A stretch of 8,765 nt of DNA from Verrucomicrobiota bacterium (GCA_003219945.1 QHQV01000359.1:1-8765); one strand, 5' to 3'. Shown: positions 1 to 6,378, counted from the stretch's first letter. Notes: generated by a model from the sequence alone, not told the origin. Made by a program: numbers and translations.

Positions 1-1948
1 ACAAGTCACTGAGGCGCGGAAAATTGATCTCGCCTATCGATAAATTTGCGCTGTAACGCGGATCGTTTCGTGCCAGCGAGATGTCAGCATTCCCGCGCAG
101 CGTGCCCGCGAGAAGATCCGCCCGAACATCGCTAATTTGCAGGCGTTCGTTCGTGAAAAGCAATCGTGCCGATACACGATTGAATGGCAGCGTTTTGCCA
201 AGAAACACATAGTCCATTCCACTTCCGCCATCGACCTTGATCTCCAGCCGCGTGTTTTTGCCTCCCCGAAACTGGTAAACACCGTTAGCGACAACATTCG
301 GCGGACGCCGGAATTTGTAAGGAACAACAGTTTTCGAAGTCTTTGGGTCGATCCAGAAAATTACTTCGGCTGGATACAATGAGCTGCGGATGTTCGAGAT
401 CCGTACCTCATGTTTTTTGAAATCGTATGTGAAACTGCCCGACCCACTGCCTTCGTCTCTCGTGACATGAATATCTTCGCAAGTGACTGCGCCTTCTGCG
501 AAATGAATCCGGGTATTGGCATCGTTCATCCATGTTCCGCGAAACCGAGTGCGCCCCAAAGTGACTGTGCCGTCCCCCTGCCAACTGGCGGGATCGCGAT
601 TTGTGCCGCGAATTGACATCCTAATTGCAGGCGAACGTTGCCACTGCCATTCGCGCAGAAATTCGTTTGCCTGTAACGGAACGACCGCGCGCACTGCCTC
701 TGGCGATATCGTGCTCTCAAGGTTCAGCCGGAAATCGTTGGGCGCGTCGAAGAGATCCGCCAGGAGTTGCCCGGTCTGATGGCGCACGCGCAGCTCCCGA
801 ACCAAAGTGCGTTCGCCATCCCAGGAAAAATCCGCGCTGAGTTCAGAAAATGGTACCTTCTTGTACGTGAAGGGTCCAAAAGCGGCGTTTCCAATCATGT
901 CCGTTCGAAATTGCTCGGCACCCATTTTCATCGAACCGCTGATTTCGAGCAGAGGCGGCGAATGAAATTCTACGTCTGCCATCGGTCCACCAACGCCGAA
1001 AGCATCGAGAAATGCTTTCAAATCAAGGGTGCTGTGAATCTGGAATTTGGCCGTGTTGCTTTCTCGATTCCAATCGCCGCGAGCGGCAAAAGTGCCTTTG
1101 CTGTCACTCCATTCACAGTGGCCGATATCCAACCGCTGGTTGTTCCATTCAGCTCCGGCGGAAAGATTATTAATTTCGTAGCTACCCCGTTGTAGTCGGT
1201 CCCCGCGCAAGGTCGCCTCGACCCTAGCGTTTTCGAGCTCTGCGATGTCCCCGCTGAATTTCAACTGCAAAGAAGGAGGCCCTGCGGGGAAACTGAACTT
1301 TTGCAATTCAGTCACCATACGCTGGGCCAGGGACAATTGCTTTTGCCATTCTTCGGGTGTGATCGCTGCCGACGGCTGGTAATCGCCGCGCTTGATTAAT
1401 TGTCCTCTCGCTGACAGTCGAATCCCACAAAAAATTCCTTCCGCCTGACTGACGTAAATCTGTTCCGGCGGAAAATAAATGTGCGCGCGGAGGTTAGTCA
1501 GTTGCGCGCGACTGGCTTTTCCTTCGGCGGTCTTGATTGGAAACGTGATCTGCGCGTCGCGCACATCCAGCGCGTTGAGAAACGGTTCGTGATGGATTAG
1601 TGCGGCGTAATTAATATCGAGAGAGACTTCGCTAATCAGGGCTAGCGTGTTTTCGCGGTTTGTATAATCGAAAATCCTTACGTTTTTTGCGACAAGACCG
1701 CGGAACGGGTCCAGTGTTAGCCGTCCAATCTGGGCTTCGACGCCGCGTTTGTGTAGCTCTTCCACGACGCGGTACCGCCATTCACGGCCAAAACCCCTTC
1801 GCGCCAGATAATAACCGCCGGCGAAGATTGCTACGAACGCGGCGAGAATTGTCAGACGAATTGCAATTCCAACAACGCGGCGCGTGTGGCGCAAGCGTGG
1901 CGTCTGCGGAGAATACTGAACCTGCGATTGTTCCAAAGCGACGGGCAT
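1..1948 (-). CDS. AsmA-like inner-membrane-anchored envelope protein, partial (C-terminus beyond left edge)
   Basis: The minus strand is open without a stop from an ATG at 1948 to base 1, giving at least 649 residues. The protein starts with a basic segment (residues about 15-24), then one membrane helix (about 25-48, rich in A, I, F, V, G), then RRGFGREWRYRVVEEL. After that comes a long series of beta-strand-rich stretches such as 'IGRLTLDPFRGLVAKNVRIF' and repeated 'G..I...' blocks. This is the plan of AsmA/YhdP/TamB-type proteins: one N-terminal anchor and a long periplasmic beta groove. Known members bridge the envelope and help phospholipids reach the outer membrane or affect outer-membrane assembly. 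The exact subfamily cannot be named. The start is the first ATG before the helix; AGGA lies very close upstream, so a slightly different start is possible. The gene is transcribed away from the DUF420 gene, with a repeat-bearing gap of about 70 bases between them. Short plus-strand ORFs inside it are antisense shadows. Confidence 0.8.
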   Translation of the reverse strand, partial: MPVALEQSQVQYSPQTPRLRHTRRVVGIAIRLTILAAFVAIFAGGYYLARRGFGREWRYRVVEELHKRGVEAQIGRLTLDPFRGLVAKNVRIFDYTNRENTLALISEVSLDINYAALIHHEPFLNALDVRDAQITFPIKTAEGKASRAQLTNLRAHIYFPPEQIYVSQAEGIFCGIRLSARGQLIKRGDYQPSAAITPEEWQKQLSLAQRMVTELQKFSFPAGPPSLQLKFSGDIAELENARVEATLRGDRLQRGSYEINNLSAGAEWNNQRLDIGHCEWSDSKGTFAARGDWNRESNTAKFQIHSTLDLKAFLDAFGVGGPMADVEFHSPPLLEISGSMKMGAEQFRTDMIGNAAFGPFTYKKVPFSELSADFSWDGERTLVRELRVRHQTGQLLADLFDAPNDFRLNLESTISPEAVRAVVPLQANEFLREWQWQRSPAIRMSIRGTNRDPASWQGDGTVTLGRTRFRGTWMNDANTRIHFAEGAVTCEDIHVTRDEGSGSGSFTYDFKKHEVRISNIRSSLYPAEVIFWIDPKTSKTVVPYKFRRPPNVVANGVYQFRGGKNTRLEIKVDGGSGMDYVFLGKTLPFNRVSARLLFTNERLQISDVRADLLAGTLRGNADISLARNDPRYSANLSIGEINFPRLSDL

Positions 1949-1961
1949 GTCCTGATAAGGC

Positions 1962-2020
1962 CGTTGAAGCGTGGGAGGGATAGACCAACTTAACGGCTTA
2001 ACGGTTCAGCCGCTTCAACG
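1962..2020. repeat. Inverted octamer repeat array between divergent genes
   Basis: A perfect 10-bp inverted repeat, CGTTGAAGCG (1962-1971) and CGCTTCAACG (2011-2020), encloses 39 bases. The right half is a run of four related octamers: CTTAACGG (1989-1996), CTTAACGG (1997-2004), TTCAGCCG (2005-2012) and CTTCAACG (2013-2020). The left half carries the complementary octamer CGTTGAAG. An inner stem CGGCT/AGCCG (1994-1998, 2008-2012) is also possible. The same octamer family recurs at 3019-3107. The array lies between two divergent genes, so it could touch both promoters. Its last base is the G of the proposed GTG start of the DUF420 gene. The function is unknown. Confidence 0.7.
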
Positions 2021-2454
2021 TGATTTCAACCTCCGACCTGCCTGCCCTCAATGCCACGTTCAATCTCGTGAGCACTATTTTTATTTCCACGGGTTGGTAT
2101 TTCGTCCGGCGCGGCGCTTGGCGCCGTCACATGGTGTGCATGATCATAGCCCTCGCCTCGTCTGTTTGTTTTCTGATTGGCTATGTCACTTATCATGCGC
2201 GCGTTGGCGAGAAATCTTCCGGATACACCGGCTGGCTCGCGGGGGTCTACTTTCCGATGCTTGCCTCGCACGTTCTGCTAGCCTTTGTGACGCTGCCGTT
2301 AGTCATTTTGACGCTTGTTCCGGTTTTTCGTCGCCGATGGGACCGGCACAAGCGGATCGCGCGCTGGACGATTCCAATCTGGCTGTACGTATCCGTCACC
2401 GGAGTTCTCGTTTATTTAATGCTGTACAAATGGTTTCCTCCACCTCCGCATTAA
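2020..2454 (+). CDS. DUF420 family integral membrane protein (CtaM/YozB-like)
   Basis: This 144-residue protein has four hydrophobic helices at roughly residues 11-29, 38-57, 76-102 and 115-136. It matches the DUF420 pattern I know: N-terminal 'LPALNA', a 'YVTYHARVG' segment, 'ASHVLLAFVTLPLV', and a C-terminal 'RHKRIARWTIPIWLYVSVTGV'. Histidines at 37, 59, 84 and 110 sit at helix ends and could be haem or metal ligands (inference). Family members include YozB and CtaM; CtaM is needed to mature haem-copper terminal oxidases in Staphylococcus, so a role in respiratory oxidase assembly is likely but unproven here. The start is a GTG at 2020, chosen because the family N-terminus begins about there. 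No clear Shine-Dalgarno is seen, and the start codon abuts an octamer repeat. A longer plus-strand ORF in another frame (1971-2519) has no membrane pattern and is a shadow. Confidence 0.85.
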   Translation: MISTSDLPALNATFNLVSTIFISTGWYFVRRGAWRRHMVCMIIALASSVCFLIGYVTYHARVGEKSSGYTGWLAGVYFPMLASHVLLAFVTLPLVILTLVPVFRRRWDRHKRIARWTIPIWLYVSVTGVLVYLMLYKWFPPPPH

Positions 2455-2544
2455 CCAGCGACGCTCGTCAAATCACTTCGATGTCAAAATCTTGCGCTTC
2501 ACGGCGATTTGATGTTTGATCAGGGCGATGTGCCACCGCGCATG

Positions 2545-2550
2545 AAGGAG
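2545..2550 (+). promoter_or_regulatory. Strong Shine-Dalgarno (AAGGAG) for the 2556 gene
   Basis: AAGGAG lies five bases before the ATG at 2556. It is the clearest ribosome binding site in the window and fixes the start of the DUF2007-like gene. Most other plus-strand genes here lack an obvious one. Confidence 0.75.
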
Positions 2551-2555
2551 ACCTT

Positions 2556-3008
2556 ATGGTGACCATTGCCACGTTTAATGAGCCCGTCAAAGCGCGTCAG
2601 CTTAAACGGCGCTTTCAGGATTCAGGGATCAAGGCCGACGTTCACAATGAGGCGCGGTTGCAAGAGTTCGGGTTCATGTCCAAGCCGCAAGCGAACGCCA
2701 AAGTCATGGTGGAGGATAACGACTTTGAAAAGGCGCAAGGTCTGATGATCGAATGGGAATCGACTGATCCAGACATCTCCGCTGCCCTTATTCGCTGCCC
2801 GCAATGCAACTCTTCAAATATCGAGTACCCGCAGATGACGCGGAAATTTCTCACGCCCGCACTCGTCGGCGTGCTCTGCGCGCTGAAAATTATTCCGAAG
2901 GAATTTTATTGTCACGATTGCCACTTTACCTGGACAAACCGGGAAGAGCCTTCGATCGGACGCCTTTGGCATCGGTTCTTTCCTGGAAGCGAAGCCGAAC
3001 AGGGCTAA
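2556..3008 (+). CDS. DUF2007-like domain protein with C-terminal zinc ribbon
   Basis: The product has 150 residues. Residues 1-68 look like a DUF2007 ('putative signal transducing protein') domain: 'MVTIATFNEPVKARQLKRRF' then 'SGIKADVHNEA', ending 'VMVEDNDFEKAQGLM', the usual beta-alpha-beta fold. The second half has two cysteine pairs, C81/C84 (RCPQC) and C119/C122 (FYCHDC), about 34 residues apart, as in a zinc ribbon. Between them lies a hydrophobic stretch (about 98-113) that may be a short membrane-associated hairpin or just the ribbon core. No enzymatic function is known for DUF2007; a regulatory or binding role is only an inference. The ATG is preceded by AAGGAG with good spacing. The gene is about 100 bases downstream of the DUF420 gene on the same strand; that gap shows no recognisable gene. 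Confidence 0.75.
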   Translation: MVTIATFNEPVKARQLKRRFQDSGIKADVHNEARLQEFGFMSKPQANAKVMVEDNDFEKAQGLMIEWESTDPDISAALIRCPQCNSSNIEYPQMTRKFLTPALVGVLCALKIIPKEFYCHDCHFTWTNREEPSIGRLWHRFFPGSEAEQG

Positions 3009-3018
3009 AGCGCAGAGC

Positions 3019-3107
3019 CGTTAAGCATTGAACGGTTGAAGCGTTAAAGCGGGACCATGGCGCGGTGACTTGACGCTTCAACGCTTCAACGCTTCAACGC
3101 TTTAACT
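3019..3107. repeat. Inverted octamer repeat array with long hairpin potential
   Basis: The left arm (3019-3051) carries four GTTRAA-type units, starting at about 3020, 3027, 3035 and 3043. The right arm carries the complement as a clean tandem array: CTTCAACG at 3076-3083, 3084-3091 and 3092-3099, then CTTTAACT at 3100-3107. Bases 3035-3051 can pair with 3074-3090 over 17 positions with one mismatch, leaving a 22-base loop that contains ACCATGG. The array fills almost the whole gap between the zinc-ribbon gene (stop 3008) and the LysM gene (start 3119). It could act as a transcript end or processing site for the first, an attenuator for the second, or simply be a genomic repeat. There is no T-run like that of a classical terminator. 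Confidence 0.75.
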
Positions 3108-3118
3108 TCATCGAAGTC

Positions 3119-3961
3119 ATGAAATGGCTTTTCGTCCTACTGCTGGCGCTGGCGATTTTCGGTGGCGCCGCCTGGTTCGGTTACAACACATTCGTTAAAG
3201 AAGAAATCGAAGTGCAAAAGGAGCAGCGGGGGGAAGTCACTCCGCCGCCTGCGGTGGACGTCAGCCTGCCGGAATTTGAGGCGGCCGTTAAACTGCGGCA
3301 GGATGGAAAACTCACTGAAGCGCGTGACGCGCTTGTGACTTTTATCCAAAAGTATCCCAATGGGAAACACCTCGATGAAGCCCGGGATATCCTTGGGGAA
3401 GTGAACACCGAAATTTTGCTGTCGCGTCATCCCTCTCCGGAAAAGGTCGAATACATTGTAAAACCCGGCGACGTGCTGGCGAAGATTGCGCGCAAGCTGA
3501 AGACGACACCGGAGATGATCATGCGTATGAACAATATGAACGGCACCATGCTGCGGATTGGAGACCGGCTGCTGATCTCGCATCCCGATTTCTCGATGGT
3601 GATCCAGCGCAAATCGAACCTGATTGTGCTGTTGAACCACGCCGCGTTTTTCAAGCAATATCACGTGCGCGAAGCAAAGCTGCCGCAGAAGCAACCGGCT
3701 AAAATCATGGCGAAAGTTGCCGAAACGATGGCTTGGAAAGGTGGCAAACGCGTTGGCCTCGGCAGCAAGGAGTACCTGGCCAGCACAAAGTGGATCAGGT
3801 TGGCCGGTGCACCCGCTTATACGTTGTACGCAGTGCCGGATGCAACGCACCCCAATCTCGACCAACCGCCCCCGCCGACCGGTCTTGGTCTGGCCGCCGT
3901 TGATCTCGAGGAACTAAGCACGCTTGTAAACAATCGCACACCCGTGACGATTCTTGACTGA
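3119..3961 (+). CDS. Exported TPR-LysM protein with degenerate L,D-transpeptidase-like (YkuD) C-terminus
   Basis: This 280-residue protein starts with a signal anchor (residues 3-22). A TPR-like helical segment follows (51-97, with 'AVKLRQDGKLTEARDAL'), then a LysM domain (about 111-155: 'EYIVKPGDVLAKIARKL', ending 'LRIGDRLLI'). LysM domains bind peptidoglycan, so the protein is probably periplasmic and cell-wall associated. Residues 159-279 have the outline of a YkuD L,D-transpeptidase: a start like 'FSMVIQRKSNLIVLL', a 'KFF.QY.V' strand, a proline-rich 'PPPPTG' loop and the typical end 'VDLEELSTLV..RTPVTI'. However, the catalytic S-x-G-C motif is missing ('TGLGLAAVDLEEL' stands there) and the whole protein has no cysteine. 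I infer a non-catalytic wall-binding relative. The ATG has only a weak CGAAG upstream. Bases from 3631 onward are duplicated directly downstream. Confidence 0.8.
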   Translation: MKWLFVLLLALAIFGGAAWFGYNTFVKEEIEVQKEQRGEVTPPPAVDVSLPEFEAAVKLRQDGKLTEARDALVTFIQKYPNGKHLDEARDILGEVNTEILLSRHPSPEKVEYIVKPGDVLAKIARKLKTTPEMIMRMNNMNGTMLRIGDRLLISHPDFSMVIQRKSNLIVLLNHAAFFKQYHVREAKLPQKQPAKIMAKVAETMAWKGGKRVGLGSKEYLASTKWIRLAGAPAYTLYAVPDATHPNLDQPPPPTGLGLAAVDLEELSTLVNNRTPVTILD

Positions 3962-4349
3962 AGCAAAAGTTAAAACAGTTACAATGTTACAAAGCAGCCC
4001 AACGAACCTGATTCCGCGGTTGAACCACGCCGCGTTTTTCAAGCAATATCACGTGCGCGAAGCAAAGCTGCCGCAGAAGCAACCGGCTAAAATCATGGCG
4101 AAAGTTGCCGAAACGATGGCTTGGAAAGGTGGCAAACGCGTTGGCCTCGGCAGCAAGGAGTACCTGGCCAGCACAAAGTGGATCAGGTTGGCCGGTGCAC
4201 CCGCTTATACGTTGTACGCAGTGCCGGATGCAACGCACCCCAATCTCGACCAACCGCCCCCGCCGACCGGTCTTGGTCTGGCCGCCGTTGATCTCGAGGA
4301 ACTAAGCACGCTTGTAAACAATCGCACACCCGTGACGATTCTTGACTGA
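3954..4349 (+). pseudogene. Headless duplicate of the LysM gene's C-terminal third
   Basis: The second copy of the 388-bp unit carries residues 172-280 of the upstream LysM protein, again ending in 'RTPVTILD' and TGA. Because 388 is not a multiple of three, the copy is in a different frame from the parent. Reading upstream it opens to a TTG at 3954 that overlaps the parent stop (TTGACTGA), giving a theoretical 131-residue ORF; an ATG at 3984 is another possible start. The ORF lacks the signal anchor, TPR and LysM parts, and no ribosome binding site is visible. It is best read as a duplication remnant, though weak coupled translation as a cytosolic fragment cannot be excluded. Confidence 0.8.
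3969..3993 (+). repeat. Short octamer-like array GTTAMAAN, copied again at 4357-4381
   Basis: Three units follow one another: GTTAAAACA, GTTACAAT and GTTACAAA. They resemble the GTTRAA units of the arrays at 1962-2020 and 3019-3107, but lack a facing inverted arm. The array lies just after the LysM stop codon and is carried along by the 388-bp duplication, so it appears twice before accA. Membership in the same repeat family is an inference from spacing and sequence. Confidence 0.45.
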
Positions 4350-4439
4350 AGCAAAAGTTAAAACAGTTACAATGTTACAAAGCAGCCCAACGAACCTGAT
4401 TCCGCGAGGCAGCTAACGTAGTAATCCTTTACCCTAACA

Positions 4440-5426
4440 ATGGAATGGCAACCGCTCGATTTTGAAAAGCCGGTCTTTGAACTGGAACGGCGGCTGCAGG
4501 ATTTGAAGAGTCATTCCACAAAGCATGACGTCGATCTCGGCTCGGCGGTGAACGAACTTGAGGCAAAGCTTCGGGAAACGCGCCGTCACGTTTACGACAA
4601 TTTGACAGCTTGGCAGCGGGTCCAAATCGCCCGGCACACTCAAAGGCCGTTCGCGCTCGATTACATTCAACGCTGTTTTACGAACTGGGTCGAGTTGCAC
4701 GGCGATCGCCGCTTTGCCGACGATCGCGCGATGCCATGCGGTATGGCAATGCTCGGAGGCCAGCGTTGCGTCGTCATCACTCACCAAAAAGGGCGTAACA
4801 CCAAGGAGAACGTGATGCGCAATTTCGGGTGCGCGCATCCGGAGGGCTACCGCAAAGCGTTGCGCTTAATGCGTCTCAGCGAAAAATTCGGGATGCCGGT
4901 GATTTCCCTAATCGATACGCCCGGCGCCTTTCCAGGGATTGGATCCGAGGAACGCCACATCTCAGAAGCAATCGCTGTGAACCTTCGTGAGATGATGAAG
5001 CTGCGCGTCCCAGTCATCGCCGCGGTAATCGGCGAGGGCGGCTCGGGAGGTGCACTGGGCATCGGTGTCGCAGATCACGTATTGATTTTCGAGAACGCTT
5101 ACTACTCAGTCATTAGTCCGGAAGCCTGTTCTGCGATTTTGTGGAGAGACCGTCGACATGCTGCTGAAGCCGCTGAGGCGCTCAAATTAACTGCGCAGAA
5201 CCTTCTGAAATTGGAAGTCGTGGACGAAATTATCCGCGAGCCGGAGGGCGGCGCACACCGCGATTACGGTTCTGCTGCTGCGAATCTTGGAGAGGCGCTA
5301 CGCCGGGGCTTGGAGCGACTTTGCCAGATTCCGGTCACGGAATTATTGGAGAAACGATATCAAAAATTTCGGCGGTTGGGTGTGTTTTCCGAAGGCAAAA
5401 CTGTCACTACCCCGATCCGCGTTTGA
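4440..5426 (+). CDS. accA: Acetyl-CoA carboxylase carboxyltransferase subunit alpha
   Basis: AccA with AccD forms the carboxyltransferase that moves CO2 from biotin on AccB to acetyl-CoA, making malonyl-CoA for fatty acid synthesis in the cytoplasm. The 328-residue product is close to the usual 315-330. Family landmarks are present in order: N-terminal 'LDFEKPVFELERRLQDLK' (7-24), 'RPFALDYI' (69-76), 'ELHGDRRFADD' (85-95), 'HQKGRNTKEN' (115-124), 'PEGYRKALRLM' (134-144), 'LIDTPGAFPGIGSEER' (157-172), the oxyanion glycine loop 'GEGGSGGALGIG' (198-209) and 'SVISPEACSAILW' (223-235). The C-terminal tail after 'FRRLGVF' is about 12 residues of no known motif. The ATG fits the family N-terminus but has no clear Shine-Dalgarno. 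accD is not in the window. The next gene starts four bases after the stop, so co-transcription is likely. The duplicated LysM fragment lies directly upstream and may have altered its leader. Confidence 0.97.
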   Translation: MEWQPLDFEKPVFELERRLQDLKSHSTKHDVDLGSAVNELEAKLRETRRHVYDNLTAWQRVQIARHTQRPFALDYIQRCFTNWVELHGDRRFADDRAMPCGMAMLGGQRCVVITHQKGRNTKENVMRNFGCAHPEGYRKALRLMRLSEKFGMPVISLIDTPGAFPGIGSEERHISEAIAVNLREMMKLRVPVIAAVIGEGGSGGALGIGVADHVLIFENAYYSVISPEACSAILWRDRRHAAEAAEALKLTAQNLLKLEVVDEIIREPEGGAHRDYGSAAANLGEALRRGLERLCQIPVTELLEKRYQKFRRLGVFSEGKTVTTPIRV

Positions 5427-5430
5427 TGTG

Positions 5431-6247
5431 ATGTTTGGGATTTGGGGCAAATCAGTGGGCGCTTGCTGGCTCGGGGCTTTTGCCGCTGTCACATTCGCAC
5501 AAGCCGGCAGCACAACGTCGGGTTTCCGTTTTGATCGCGACACCTTCGCCTTCGCGAATCAAACGGTGTTCGAATACCATGAAGGACACGCTTCTTTACG
5601 AAAATCATCGGCGACAAAGCGCGACGCATACAAAGCGCGACGCATACGATCGTCACTGCTTCGTGATGTCCCGCACGGCCCTCCAATTCAAGAAATTTGC
5701 GCGGTTCGAGCCGCGAAGTACCCCCTTGGATGATGCGTCACTGGCGGCTCGCATTCGCGCTGTGACACGCCAGGCGGCTTGGGCGGAGCCGTTGCCGGAC
5801 AATGAACGAATTGTCTTTCCGGGATACAAGGAACTGAAGGAAATGAGCAAGGCGCATCGCGAACTCGTGCAATTAAACATTGGTCATGGTTGGCCGAGTT
5901 ACTTCCGAGTCAGCAATGCCCGGATGATATTTCAAGACGGTACCGGCTACCAGGAACGGACTCATGCTCGATTGAATGCGGCTTTGGCGCGCGGCGAGTT
6001 GTTTATCGCATTTCTTACCACGTACCCCCGGTTCAGCATCAATCATTCGGTTTTGATTTATGAGCTGAAATCTTCATCACCGAATCCCGGGGTTGATCAC
6101 TATCTCGTGTACGATCCTAATCATCCAGAGTCGCCGCGCGACCTTACCTGGTCTGCACACGATCGCGCCTTCTCGTATCAAAAGGATTGGGATTTTATCG
6201 GCGGCTTTGTTCGCGTTTATCAGGTTTACGGCAAACCGCTGCAGTAA
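5431..6247 (+). pseudogene. Frameshifted gene for a probable exported papain-like cysteine peptidase
   Basis: An ATG four bases after accA opens a frame with a signal peptide (residues 1-25, ending 'FAQA') and 'FRFDRDTFAFANQTVFEYHE'. At 5614-5645 a 16-bp word is present twice in tandem, which throws the ribosome into a frame that stops at about 5733. Deleting one copy gives a continuous 266-residue protein that rejoins the long downstream frame ending at TAA 6247. In that restored protein, 'DRHCFVMSRTALQF' puts a Cys (71) at the head of a helix. 'INHSVLIYEL' supplies a His (200) and 'HYLVYDPNHP' an Asp/Asn (223/225). This Cys-His-Asn order suggests a papain or C39-like fold; it is an inference from motif spacing, and I do not recognise a named family. 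As given, the sequence cannot make the full protein. An internal ATG at 5666 would give a product without the Cys. It could equally be an assembly error. Confidence 0.65.
5614..5647 (+). repeat. 16-bp tandem duplication causing a frameshift
   Basis: The word ACAAAGCGCGACGCAT occurs at 5614-5629 and again at 5630-5645, and the period continues for two more bases. Sixteen is 1 modulo 3, so the extra copy shifts the frame by one. With one copy removed, the upstream frame (starting at 5431) and the downstream frame (ending 6247) join exactly. Confidence 0.9.
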
Positions 6248-6271
6248 AAGCGATTCTCTAATGAGAGCTCC

Positions 6272-6376
6272 ATGCCAGAGAATCCCGCTCCGCCTAGACC
6301 AACTCCGCAGCCCCCTGTACCTCCACCCGAGCCGTTGCCGCCGAATCCGTCGCCGGCGCCGGTAGCGAAACTGTAG
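6272..6376 (+). CDS. Proline-rich mini-ORF, 34 residues
   Basis: An ATG at 6272 opens a 34-residue frame ending in TAG at 6376. Seventeen of the 34 residues are proline, in runs such as 'PRPTPQPPVPPPEPLPPNP', with a C-terminal 'VAKL'. A GAGAG lies seven to eleven bases before the ATG, a modest ribosome binding site. It starts 24 bases after the peptidase gene and a hairpin follows two bases after its stop, consistent with a last small cistron of the accA transcript. Function is unknown. A low-complexity artefact of GC-rich sequence is the main alternative; conservation in relatives would decide. Confidence 0.4.
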   Translation: MPENPAPPRPTPQPPVPPPEPLPPNPSPAPVAKL

Positions 6377-6378
6377 CA

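Larger units (their letters stand above)
3631..4406 (+). repeat. Exact 388-bp tandem direct duplication (two copies)
   Basis: Copy 1 is 3631-4018 and copy 2 is 4019-4406. Reading the two base by base, I find no difference. The unit covers the third base of codon 171 through the stop of the LysM gene plus 57 bases of downstream spacer. An 11-base word, CGAACCTGATT, lies just before each boundary (3615-3625, 4003-4013, 4391-4401). At the left edge it is followed by GTGCT; at the end of each copy it is followed by CCGCG. Short misaligned homology is therefore a likely cause. Complete identity means the event is very recent or is an assembly artefact. Confidence 0.95.

Noticed and set aside
767..1195. 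142-codon plus-strand frame
   Set aside because: It lies antisense to the AsmA-like gene, whose frame is open throughout and has a membrane anchor and family-like pattern; this frame has no recognisable motif.
1971..2519. 182-codon plus-strand frame, longer than the DUF420 gene it overlaps
   Set aside because: The DUF420 frame has the conserved motifs and four membrane helices; this one is a shadow in another frame.
2512..2562. 16-codon ORF (MFDQGDVPPRMKETLW) overlapping the start of the zinc-ribbon gene
   Set aside because: No ribosome site before its ATG; it probably exists only because it contains the real gene's Shine-Dalgarno. A coupled leader peptide is possible but unsupported.
3019..3107. 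Short repeats considered as a CRISPR array
   Set aside because: Units are 8 bases, back to back, without spacers, and no cas gene is present.
3137..3865. 242-codon minus-strand frame
   Set aside because: Antisense to the LysM gene; rich in R, H and Q as expected of a shadow, and its end is repeated in the duplicated copy only because the DNA is.
3954..4349. Second copy of the YkuD-like region considered as an independent functional gene
   Set aside because: No signal peptide, LysM or ribosome site, and the DNA is identical to the parent's 3' end, so duplication explains it fully.
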